A stretch of 64,000 nt of DNA from Cardiocondyla obscurior. Taxonomy: Eukaryota; Arthropoda; Insecta; Hymenoptera; Formicidae. A model generated the notes under the pieces. That model did not search any database. It was given only the letters and a program-made list of their open reading frames with translations, and had not been told where the DNA came from. The stretch spans positions 2,768,001 through 2,832,000 of the forward strand of contig NC_091864.1 in NCBI RefSeq assembly GCF_019399895.1. The letters are read 5' to 3'. This document shows, piece by piece, positions 35,091-46,400 of the stretch (position 1 is the stretch's first letter; each line of letters starts with the position of its first letter). Made by a program: the position numbers and the translations under genes.

Positions 35091-35999
35091 GTGAATCGCC
35101 TGATCGCGAACGTTCTGCGCGACCCGTTGCGCAGTTCGCGAATATACCGGGCACGTGCAGATCGTCGGTCCTCGAGACGAAGGCATCTGCGTGTTCTCTC
35201 GAAGTTTCTCGTCGCGTACCTATGTCTCGCCTCGTCCTGGGGACTCCACGAACCGTAGTGCCTTGGAGAGGACACCGCCATTGGCCGTCCACCGACACTG
35301 GCCCGTCCACCGACGTCTGACCGGGCAAGGTGAACTGTTCTTTACTCCGCCATAATGGCTCCGCGTATGTGTAGTCGGGCGACGATACGCGAGCATCGAA
35401 GTTGTCGCGAGCGAAATCTGCGAATGAGATCTGCACCTCGCCCGTCTTCTTCGTCGCGGCCGGAAGTCTCGATCCGTTTCGAGCAAGTGACTTGAGGTAC
35501 ATTAGAAAGATGAAGTGCGCGGAGGAACATTTCGTATCGCGGTCCGTCTCGTTCGCCGCTTGCTGCAAGCTCTCGGCGTTGTTCATTGTGCCGATAAAAA
35601 TTAATATAAGAGTCAAGGTCACACTTGGACCACCTCGCTTTACGTCGTAGCCAGATTTTTGTGTGGAAGACTCGAGTGAAAACCCGGCGCGGGGCTATCA
35701 ATTTAATAAGTTTAATTCGGTCTAATTAATTCTTTATTTGCCGCTAAGTTGCCGTCTTCACCGCTAGCTAAAATTATCAAAGACATTTAGCTTCATTACT
35801 TCTCCTCGAATGTGTGCACGTAGTACCGTCTCGTCTCTAAATGCAAATAGAAGCTACTATAATACCGACGAGATGTGCCAGTTCTTTAATTTGTTCTACA
35901 ATCTACCAAGTTTTTCCTGTGAAATATTCTGACGCAATAACTTTTTTTTAGTGACGAACAGTAACGGGGTCATCGATGCTTCGTTCGTACGCCGCGAAT
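35091..35999. other. CpG-rich sequence between NHA and + strand leader exons
   Basis: No recognised gene. A minus-strand ATG frame of 185 codons runs through 35029-35586 and starts MNNAESLQQ, but it overlaps the CCAAT promoter motif, lies in sequence poor in stop codons and matches no family I know. It could be an upstream NHA exon only if transcript data showed it. Confidence 0.35.
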
Positions 36000-36686
36000 C
36001 GGAAGAAAATTCGTAAAGACTGAGCGAGTGAGAAAGTAAGCGAACAGTGTGCGGGAGAAAAACGAGGAAGCTTTTGAAGAGAGGGCAATTCGGTAAGAAG
36101 CTTCAAAGGATTCCGCGGATATTGAATAATTCCACGTACGCATCGTCTTATGAAATATTTATGGCTAAAAGTGTAATTTGTTCTCGGCAGGTTGGAAACT
36201 TGTCTCGATGCCAGTGCATAAACGAACCGCAGCCGGATCGTCGGGGTCGTCTGGCGTTCCAGAATGTCGTACCGCGTTACGTGGATTTAATTGTCGGTAC
36301 GACTCGCAAATGTAATTCGTCGGGCGTGAGTTCCTCATTCGGGAGTGTCGCGCGGGGTCGTGAGTATTATCGCGCGAGTGTTTTTTTTGAGTGACCAAGG
36401 CGCGGAAGAAGGAGGTGGTTCGACATCCCAAACATCCTGAGAGGAGGAGGAGGCCTCGGAATAGGCGTCATACTTCGGCGGAGCAACGTTGAGGTTAGCA
36501 TAATTTTTTATAACTTATTTTCTTACTATTTAACTGTTGAACTTACTATTGAACATCTAATTAAAAGCGCTTAAACAATCTTTCAAATGGTATACTTTAT
36601 TGTGAGCTATCTACAATTTATATTTTTATGTTACAGGATCATCACATCTATGCAGCTCCGTATCTCCGCCGCTGCGCATCGGACCG
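36000..36686 (+). other. Putative spliced leader exons of an unidentified + strand transcript
   Basis: Three exon-like pieces with splice signals: one ending at 36091 (AATTCG|GTAAGA), one at 36191-36493 (acceptor TTCTCGGCAG, donor TTGAG|GTTAGC), and one of 50 nt at 36637-36686 (acceptor TTTATGTTACAG, donor GGACCG|GTGAGT). The last two resemble the long and short modules on the minus strand at 12.5-13.5 kb: shared CGAACCGCAGCCGG, GCGCGGAAG, GAGAGGAGGAG, CGGCGGAGCAAC and CTCCG...CATCGG. No long conserved frame runs through them. The next exon is not found in the window, which fits a very long first intron. Confidence 0.45.
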
Positions 36687-39600
36687 GTGAGTTTGAAATA
36701 TTGTTTTACAATGCTGACGTTGAGGAACTTTAATTATTACATATTAATGAATTATAAAAGTCAACATAGTAATAAAGATTCGTGATTGATTTGAAGTAAA
36801 TTTCCATAGTCGGTAGCAACAGCAAGTAAAAAAGAAAAATAAACGCGTGTATACTTCGGAAATTAGCTTATGAAAGCAGCCTTCAATATCGAAAATTCAG
36901 TTACGTTAACGTAGGCCGCGTTTATGATCACACCGTGAACTTTTGGATTCTCTGAAATTTGCCGCTTTAGTAGAGTATGACGGTTGAATAGCTGAGGAGC
37001 GAACTGTGCCCTACAGCCGCGGGCGAGAATTAGTAAACGAGGCCTGAAACTGCCAGTTTTTTCTGCGTCAGCTTGCGGCATACGACGTGGCGTTCGTTTA
37101 AGGTTCCTCATCGCAGCCCGATTTTGCATGCGAATTATGTCTAAGATGTTGGATGGCTCGAATCGCATTTTATGGATAGGCGAAAGACAGGATAGAAAAA
37201 AAAAAGCGAGCGTTATTATTTTATTTATTTATCGTGTAGCTTTTTACAAATTATTTCTTTTCCACGGAATAACTATTATTTCTGCAATTAAAAATTGCAA
37301 TCTTGTATTAGAAAATATTTCTTTCTCGCCACACAAGTTTATTCGTTATACTTGGCTATTCAAATTTATTCTACCGTTTCAAATTTGATTCCCCAGCATT
37401 TACATCTCGTTTTATCTTAGGCGTTTGAAAATTTTTAATCGCGAGTAGATCAACTGCGAGGATACCTCAGGTTTTTATAGAATTTTAACAAAAAGACTTT
37501 TATTTATTAATGAAAGGCTCAAATAATCTGGCGACCTTTGCGCGCGACAATAGCGTTCATCTCTCTTATAACATCGTCAGCCTCCCTTCGCGCCCCGCCG
37601 TTTTTCTCTTACGCTGCGCATTCTCCCGACCCCTCTTGCCCCATTTACCCTCTCCAGCATCCGGTGGTTCACTTCCACTTGACGCTTCCACCCCCGTGAG
37701 AATATTCAGTTCGCGAGCGATGCTCGCCGTGATCGTGCTGAATTTTTGATTGGCCCGCTCGGTTTCGCTTCAGTCAGGTACAATCATAAAACAAAAGAGA
37801 AAGGAAAACGAAACCCTCTCCCCCCCAAAAAAAAAAATCCCTTATTGTTCGCGAGTTTTATCAGCGAAATTACGTATGCGATCTCGTGCGTGCGACACCG
37901 GCAAATCAGATAGATTCCTTCGAGTGCGAGTCTGATCCTGAATCTTTTACATGCAATCTGTGATCGATTTTGTGCCATAAATCGGAGCGTTTGATATTCT
38001 GAATTTGCACAAGGTGAGTCCGTCCCTTATTTGGTGGAATATTTTAGGGAGATAAAAGCTGGGCGATTACACAGATAATTCATTTCATGCGTATGCGCAA
38101 GCGTGCGTGCACATACGTTATTAAATTAATTACACGTATTAGCTCGTCTCTCTTCGAAAATTATTTGTCACAGCGATCGCTGACGCGCAATTCGAGAATT
38201 AATTCGGTATTTAATCTTTTAGAATGACATTTCTTGATAATTAATTAAGTGTTGACGATTCAGCGTCGCGATAATATTAATGAGGGAGAAAGGGAGTTAG
38301 AATTATTACACAAATATATTGTGGATATTTCTTTTTATTAAAATAAACTGCGAGTATCTTATGACCGAATATTAACAGGAATAAAACGATCGATTTGAAA
38401 AACGATAACGATGAACAAACACAATAACGTGCCCCGTCGGTCGCGGGACTGAACAAATACATCGCGTGCGGTTAATTTGTCACAGTTGCAAAAACGCAAC
38501 TTCGTTACGTTTTAGGATGCGTCCCGTTTGTTATTACGTTAAACACAGTGAGCGCATTCGTACGGCAAACATCACGTTTTACGCCGATTTACGTGAGCGT
38601 CGTGAGGCCAAAACACTATTAGGGAACGTAAAATATGCACGAACTCGGAAAAGCGGTGTCAGCTGTCGCGGTGAAGTTTCACCGTGTCTCGAAGACACTT
38701 TCTCCGTGCACGTAAAGCTCAAGACGCCCTTCGTCCGATAAGACGTTGACTTACTCGACGTGACACCTGATAAGAATACGGTATGATCGCTCCACTCTCT
38801 CGCGGCTGTTAAACGCTACGCTTTTTTATGATACGCCGGAAAAGCACGCTACGTTACCGTGTAATTTATTCGCCCCGTTAACATCTTTTGGGATAACGAT
38901 TACCATGATCGTCACCGATCGCTCGCAAGTTTCGATCGCTGTCGCGACTGTTGTAAAATAGATTACCGCGCGACAACGTTAACGAACCGACGTGAACGGT
39001 GGAAGTGACGTAACCGTTGGAGACTCTCGTAATTACGCTCGTTTACGAGCACCGCGTGAAGTTTCGGCCGCACATTGGGATACACGTGAGAAAATTACAA
39101 GCCGATATGGGGTCTTTGACCTCTTGACGGGGTGGCAAGGCGGGAGGAGGGGGTGATGGGGGGTAGGAGAGGGAGAAGAAAAAGGAGAAGAGCCACTTAA
39201 ATCAGCCGGTATCGGGTTTGTGTCTGGAACTGGGAAAATAGCACTCTTGGAAAATGAATATCTATTTTGGTTGTTGAAGGGAGGCAGTCAGTCGTGCCCG
39301 ATGGGTAGTCCGCCGTCAAGTGGATTTAAGGTTATTGAACTTGTTCATTGATCCCTCTCGATGCACCGGCACATCCAACCATCGCGTCACTCCGCGCCGC
39401 GGATCCCACCGCCACCCCTCGCCCCCATCCCTCGCGGTCCGTCGACTCCTCTTTGCTCACCTGCTTCTCAATTCTCGACGCGCGCGTAAAAACGCGTTAA
39501 TCCGGCCCCGCGAAATTATTATCCCTGCGCGCCCGCGAGCGATTTAATTCTTTTCATGAATCACGCGGCAATTATCACGCACGTGTCTCCATCACTTTGT

Positions 39601-41560
39601 ATCGTAATTATTAATCGCTGCCGCGCGCTTCGTTCTTTCGCGGATGAGCGCATGTCAGTTAAAGAGTAGCGTACCTCGCGTAATATTTTAATTTATAAGA
39701 AACGCTAAGAGACCTTGTTACTTTGTTGTAGAATATTTATGTATCTTATTGTAAGATAATTTTTTTTGGGGAGGGTGATGTTACTTGGAGTTGTATCTAC
39801 TTACACGTCTGATTGAATAATCAATGTACCTTGAATCAATGCATTCGATCTCGCAGTGGAGCGTTTAAATCTTATTCTTTCCAGTGTCGATCGTTAATTC
39901 AGTCGTTTGATCTAATTTAGGAATTTTCCGGGGGCCAATGACCGGTGTGTGGAAAATAACGTTTTCGCGGAACTACGGGCGATTTATTGCATAACGTTTC
40001 GGAACACCGCGAGAGTGATGTTATTTGTCGGTTCATAATGCCGATTATCCTTTGGGAGATTTAATACGCGAACAAATAAACAAATTATTTACTTAACAGT
40101 TCAAGCGCATTAACACACGATTGATATTAAGCGACGCGCGATGGAATATCGTAAAAAAGACGTCCCACCGTCAACTATCGCCGTCAACTATCACCTTAAA
40201 AGTTCCCGAGAGATTGAGACATCAGTCAATACTCTCCGCGTTAGATTACCTCGCTTAAATAGGTCAGCTTGAGAAGACAATGTTCGTCAAGCGGAAGCTG
40301 ATTCAATTTGTCTCGGACGAGGGATACTTACGAAACAAGTCAATCCGGGGTGACTTTGAGTTTTAGTAAGTCAGAAGGGAAACGGCGCATTAATATGCAA
40401 CGTGTACGAAGTATTTAATCTCGTATTTAATATTACTCGCATTACAAAATAGCGAACAATAGATATTTAATTAAATTAGAGTAATATATATAAAAAAAAA
40501 AAAAACTGCTTATGAATTATGAATTATTATGAATTGAGGTTACGAATTAAATAAAAGTAGTATTTTTATAGTCATTATAATTAAACTAAAAAATAAATTG
40601 TAATAAAATTAGGATGTAGGTGTTCAAAAAAAGTGTTTAATTTATAACGCGTGTAATTTAATTTAATTAAATTCCCGCTAAGGGCGCGAAAGAAAGAGGC
40701 TTTATTTGGTAAAGTAAAACAAAGCGGATCTATTTCGTGGTAATACATTAACCTATCGTTTCCAATGTAAATTAAATCGCCAGCACGAGTCAATTCGCGG
40801 TGCACTTGCGGCGAGACGACTACCAAATAATGACGTCGCGCAAACACGAATGGACGCCAAACTGTTTTACGCGATTAAGTAGACGTCGTTAATTACCCAT
40901 CGTCGGAACTCTTTATTTGTTCCTATTGTAGGATATCTCGATTCTTCATCTCACTACGCGTTCGGCGAATTTTACGGATCGCTCGCTGGAATAATTCGGG
41001 CGGTATTTTATTTCGCTCTTGAAATCAACGGCAGACGTTTTTTTTTTGTTTTTGTTTATAAGTAAAATTTTCGATTTAAAGAAAATAAAAAGAGTCGACG
41101 GTATTTGTCGCTTCGCTGCCGGCAATGTCACGCGGACAGATATCGTATCGAAATTTGCGGAAATACGGATTAATAAATCGACGAAGAGAAATTTATGGAG
41201 TTGTTTCGGTTTCGGGCTCTGTATCACCCGGGAGTTTTGCTCTTTTTGAAAATACATCGCGCACAGCTTTATAAAAACCAATAACGAAGTGATTCGACCA
41301 GAATTGAGTTCCGGACAAACTTTCGCGTTCGCGTACACACGAGACTGCTTGATATCGCGAGCGCCTGTTCAACTCAATACGGGAGAACAATTCGGTTCTA
41401 TGATATTACGTTTGAGCAAACTTGTATGCTCTCTTGGATCGAATAGGGGCTGCGAAATCGTAAATATATACGCACGCTCGTTAAAACGGTACGCTGCGAT
41501 AAAATTGCAAACTAAACAAAGTACATTGCAGTTTGAGAAGATACACAATAGCCTTTCTAA
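36687..41560. other. Non-coding, CpG-richer DNA; start of the gene desert
   Basis: No conserved coding exon recognised. A possible alternative first exon at 37772-38013 is listed separately. Around 39.3-39.6 kb the sequence is rich in CG-containing words. ORFs such as 38466-38741 and 40946-41338 are unremarkable. Confidence 0.5.
37772..38013 (+). promoter_or_regulatory. Candidate alternative first exon (initiator to splice donor)
   Basis: TCAGTC at 37770-37775 fits the arthropod initiator. It has an inverted CCAAT (ATTGG, 37749-37753) about 20 bp upstream and no TATA box. A textbook donor, CACAAG|GTGAGT, lies after 38013. The interval has no long frame. This fits a non-coding first exon of a long + strand gene, but rests on short motifs only. 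Confidence 0.25.
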
Positions 41561-42655
41561 AAAAAAGAAATAAAAATAAAAATAAAAAAACAAAGAAAAA
41601 AAAAGAAGCAATGACCACAAATAAATATACACAATTTCGTTAACGTTTGCTATTTACAATTTTTAAAACTTAATGTTAGATTTGTAATCAAGCGACACTC
41701 TTAAAAAAAAAAAAGGAGAGAAAAATATAAGATTCCGCAAAAATCCGTCAGGTAGAAAAAAAAGAAAAAAAAAATGTGTCGCATAAAAGGGTTGAAGAAT
41801 ACAAATTATAATCGGGCTGTCTCTTCTTTTTTTTCTTTTTTCGATTTATTCGAAGTTCAAGTAAAAGATGAGGGACCAGCGTGCGAATATCGATTCGCTA
41901 TCAGTCTTTGGCAGTAACGGAACGGCGTCACCTTCGCCATCGATAACGCCGATGTCACGGGCGTTGTATCCCAAAGGATATACCGTCTGTCGAGTCGCGA
42001 TGCAAGGCGGTTGCCGTTCGAACTTCCGTCATAATAAGCCGTGCCTCCGGCAGGATGCACGTTCAGATATTTATCTAATTCGATTACGGGCGACGCGACG
42101 TCTTCCGCGCGCGAGGATATACGATCGCGTTGGGATCCTCCGGGTTCGTTCACCTGCTGCGTCGATCAAACCCTTAATAGCACGGTATATAATACATATT
42201 TTAGAAAGGACTCGACATGGTGTCGCAGCTAATTACTCGCTGGCAAGTGCATCAATTACTGATTCATGGTGCCGCCCTCGCGGCACCAAACGGGAAGCGG
42301 GAAGGCTGCTGAATTACAATCGAATAACATATCTGTTTCCTAATCTCTGCAGCCGTCTAACACAGTTTCACCTCCCGCATTTTCACACGTTCAATAACTA
42401 GCTCGGATTTATTTTTAATAATTTTTAATAAATTAACAAATGTAAATTTATTCTTTTCTGGCGTGCCATTGACTGCTTTCTTACGCGGAAAGGGGGGGAG
42501 GGAGGGAACGCTTTGTTTTTTACTTGGCGCATGCACGAGTAAGATAAGCATTTAGCAGTGGTAGTTTCTCGATTAGCATCCCGTATTTACAATCAAAGGC
42601 TGTCGGTGAGAAAGTCCGTGGTATTGGTCGGCGTCGGTGAATCGCAATAGGAATT
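41561..42655. other. A-rich low-complexity tracts and unassigned DNA
   Basis: Two A-rich tracts at about 41562-41610 and 41699-41775, then mixed sequence. A + strand frame at 41868-42401 matches nothing known. No gene is called. Confidence 0.5.
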
Positions 42656-43432
42656 CTAGAGTTCGTGTGCATGACTGTCAATCAGGCCGATCGCGGGCTG
42701 TCGTTCGACGAGACAATAGAAGGGACGAGCGTCGACACCGCGGCAAGACCGGTTCGGTCGTTTGTGTTCGCCGTTCAGAGTCGACGTAAACCGGTAACCT
42801 ATCGTCCGGTGGCTACCCAGTGGCTCCGACCAAAGCGTTTTCGCGACAATAAGCGGGAATGTCCTCTCTTCGTGTTCCCACGCAGAGAAAACGGGTCCAT
42901 CCGATAGTATCGAAAAGAAGTTAGATTCTGGAGCCCCGCCAAATCTTTCGCGTAAGACACCCATTTCTGTTTTCCATTTACACCGTAAGTCAGATAGCAC
43001 TTGTTTACGATGCCATTTTATGTCCTCGTTGTTAACTAAATGTTGATGAAAGACGGAGCGACGTCGCAAGGGAGAATTATCCGAGAGCTTTGACGTAAGT
43101 CGAGGGTAACTTACGCGGGTAACGTCGCGGGTGTTGGCGTTTCGCTTCAGCCGAGAACCGCGGTGAACGCCATTTAAAAGCATCGGATTCGCGTTAGAAT
43201 GCACGCGCGGATGGTAGAGCGCCAGTCGGATGTCGATCACGAAGAGATTTCCTTCGGGTATTCTCCCCTTCGGCGGCGGCAGCGGAAACCGTTGTCTCCG
43301 AGGTCCGCGAAGATTAAGCTGTTGCGCGAAATTAAAATCGCGTCCGTCATAGAAATCTCTGAAACCCGAGAAAGTTTCGGAAAAAGAAATAACCGAGATA
43401 TACATAATGACATAGATTGAAAACTTTTGCAT
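42656..43432 (-). CDS. Doubtful ORF, 258 aa with signal-peptide-like start
   Basis: From ATG at 43432 to TAG at 42656 the minus strand is open for 258 codons, the longest single frame in the right half of the window. The protein begins MQKFSIYVIMYISVISFSE, a positive residue followed by a hydrophobic stretch, as in a signal peptide. The rest is basic (many Arg/Lys, several dibasic pairs such as LKRN and HKRP) with two cysteines in the last 50 residues and no domain I recognise. The sequence is CpG-rich, so stop codons are rarer than usual and chance is a serious alternative. No promoter or poly(A) signal was established. Listed so it can be tested, not as a firm gene. Confidence 0.2.
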   Translation of the reverse strand: MQKFSIYVIMYISVISFSETFSGFRDFYDGRDFNFAQQLNLRGPRRQRFPLPPPKGRIPEGNLFVIDIRLALYHPRVHSNANPMLLNGVHRGSRLKRNANTRDVTRVSYPRLTSKLSDNSPLRRRSVFHQHLVNNEDIKWHRKQVLSDLRCKWKTEMGVLRERFGGAPESNFFSILSDGPVFSAWEHEERTFPLIVAKTLWSEPLGSHRTIGYRFTSTLNGEHKRPNRSCRGVDARPFYCLVERQPAIGLIDSHAHEL

Positions 43433-46400
43433 TTCACGCGGAGATGTATGGCATTTACGGTCGCGAACCAATTTAACTAACGGAATAACTTAATGGTAGG
43501 TTTTCTATTTTTCTATATCTATCTTAAAAAAAAAAAAAAAAAATTGGTGTGACGCACTCTGTAATCTTTAATTAACGTAATCGAAGAAGGAAACAAGGGC
43601 AAAAGTGTGCGTGCAAAAGCTACTTATATTGAATAATCTCTTCGAGCTCGAAGAAATATATTTTTCCGTTTGCTTCACGTTACGTGCCGCGTGCGTAGAA
43701 AGAAATATCCCTTTGAGAAACGTAACGAGTAATAACCCCCCCGCCCCGTTTTTTACGAGCGAAGCCTTAAGGAGGGACGACGGGAGTAACCGTGTAACAA
43801 GAGGCCATGCAAAGGGCCTGGAGTAGTCGCGAAACCGTAGAAGGAAGTAATGCGAATGCGGTGAATGACGGCAACTGTCGTAGGGCGGTATTGTGACACA
43901 AGAGCCTCTCCTCGCTCGTGCACACTTTTGAAACTATACGCTGCGCTGTCGAGGTGGATCCAAATCACCTGCTTCCTCTTTTAAATGTTACCCCTAACGT
44001 TTCTGTCTGACGGACGAAAATTGCCTGAGTTTGCGAGACATCCTAATTTTCCCCCCTTGCTCTTCATCCTCTTCATCCGACGCGCACAAATTGTTGGACC
44101 CGATAGCACATAAATTTACATCCCGAGATTGAAAACGGTCGAAATCGTAGAAAACGGCGAAAATCATTATAAAATAATTTTAAAAAATATAATGGAACTA
44201 ATAATTAAACGAGAACGTCGCTACTTAAAAAGTGTCTTATATTTCAATCGCGCGTGAGCGAATTTTCATTTCCACTATCGCGCGAAATATCTCTCGACTA
44301 TTAGCCTCGCGTACCGTTGGTTTTTCTTGCGGAATTTGCGGAATGAAATGCGTTTAGGCATGCATGGAACGAGCGTAACTGAAACCTCGAGGACGAGTAA
44401 AAACTTTATGGACGTAGCGCCGAGAGTTTCTCGCAAGCAAAATTGTTATTATCTCGCGAGTCGTCGCCTTTCCGCACTTGGTAGCGCGCCAGAAAACTTA
44501 TTGCCCGGTCGTTCGTTGTATATTGACTGACACCCGGGCGGAATAATTTACCTAGTACCTTCATAATGATCCGGATATTTCGTGAGACGGCCCGATGAGA
44601 CTCAGTCATTCCACTCTCGGCAAGCAACGGGGTCGAAAGTGGCAAAGGCTCATTAAGAAGTTCTCTCTCGCGGGAGAAACTTGCCAACTAGATTCTTCAA
44701 CGCGAAACACCGACGGTGGAAGGTGGCCGGTATCGTGGATCTTTTCTCGGTCTCTCAATCCTCATTTAGTCAGGACAATAAGTCAGGACAGGCGGGATAC
44801 CGAGGGGAGATGGGCGCGCGGGAACAAAGAAAGGTACCGTGCTCTTCTACGCAGCCTTCGGAAACGGGTACCGCCGCGTATCGCCGAGGGTGCCGAAAGC
44901 ACCCTTCTTCCCAGTGGGGGACCGGCAGGCATTGCTTTTGACGTCGTGCAGCGCCGTGCGTACGATTACCAGCCCGATTGCTTATTTATGCCGCGCGGTG
45001 GAAATTACAATCCGACCCCTGCGTTTACAATGCCAGCGATAAATCTATTTTGCCATAAACAGGCACGATCCTCTTAAGTACCCCCTTCCCGTCTCGCTGC
45101 CTTTTTCCTATCGAGAAGTGAGAAAAAGTGTTTACTCTGCTTGATATGAAATAAAGTCGTAAGAGAGAGAAGCTTCCATTTCGCTCGTGTAGTAATTTAT
45201 TTTCAAATTTATCTCAGAGGCAATTTATTAACAAAAAAAAAAAAGAATTGATTTAATTACGTTACGTTACGTGTAAACGGTCGTGGCCAGTTGTTGAAAC
45301 GTATTGCACCTAAATAAAAAATAACATTATTTTGGAATGTGCATAATTTGCATCTGCAATACCGTAGGGTGGTTGAGCGCTGGATTTGAGAATGCGGCTA
45401 TTCGTAAAATATTTAAGATGTCTCGACGACAATGGCTCACTCCGGACTGCTTCATGCTCGCGCTCGTCTCAATTTTCTTTCCGCGGCACAATCTGCCGCG
45501 AACGCGCAACATTACGAGTCCTCGCGGCGAATCCTTGCGTATACAGTTGTATACACGCTGTACACAGTGGTCCTCGGTTATCCTCGCGAGAAATTCCCTG
45601 GCTCCTGAGTGGCTTCCTTTCCGTTGCCATGGCGACCCATGTAGGGCGCACGCAAGCTCGAAGAGCTTATCGTGATGTATGCGACAAAGTTGCGTCCTCT
45701 TTCCTTTTTTTTTTCTTTTTTTCTTTTTGGTTTTTTTTTTACCTCTTTCTGTCTCGACAATTCTCAGACCCGAGCTTTGAAACTTTGTACCCAACTTTTG
45801 CGTTTCGATTGCATTTGTAGCTACATCCTCCGATTGGAGGTACCGTTATTGACCATTTCTACTGATTTATTTTAATTAATCACGCTGCTCCGTGACCAAA
45901 CGACTTTACCAAGATTCACCCCGGATGTTTATCGCGCAACTTTATTAACTACAAATTGCCTCGATTAATTTAAGCGTTATTGACTCGCATTAATTAATAT
46001 GAAATTGAACGAAAATATTTAATATTTGTTAACTACCGAAGTGCTTCCGTTTAATTCTATTTTTCGTATAAATATCCGAACGCGTGTGTGTGCGAAGGGA
46101 GTTCCCTTTTTTTCGCGCATATTCTTTTATAAAATAATCCCCAATTTTATTTAGTTAATTTTGTTAAAAATGTTTTCGTGGCCCCGCGCATAACCAGTAA
46201 TGTAACTCTCGAAACTTTGTCTACGTTGTCAAGCCGTAAATATCATCGAGCTAAGTGTGTAGTCGCAAATTGCGAAGTTTAGACGGGGAGACAATGCACA
46301 AACGTTGCCCCGCGATGATAAATAATTCATGCAATTAAATATTTATCCGGCTACCTGTGACCAGCCGTTTACTAATCCAGATATAAATCCTTACGGGATC

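Noticed and set aside
41868..42401. 177-aa + strand ORF
   Set aside because: No recognisable motif and no splice or promoter context.
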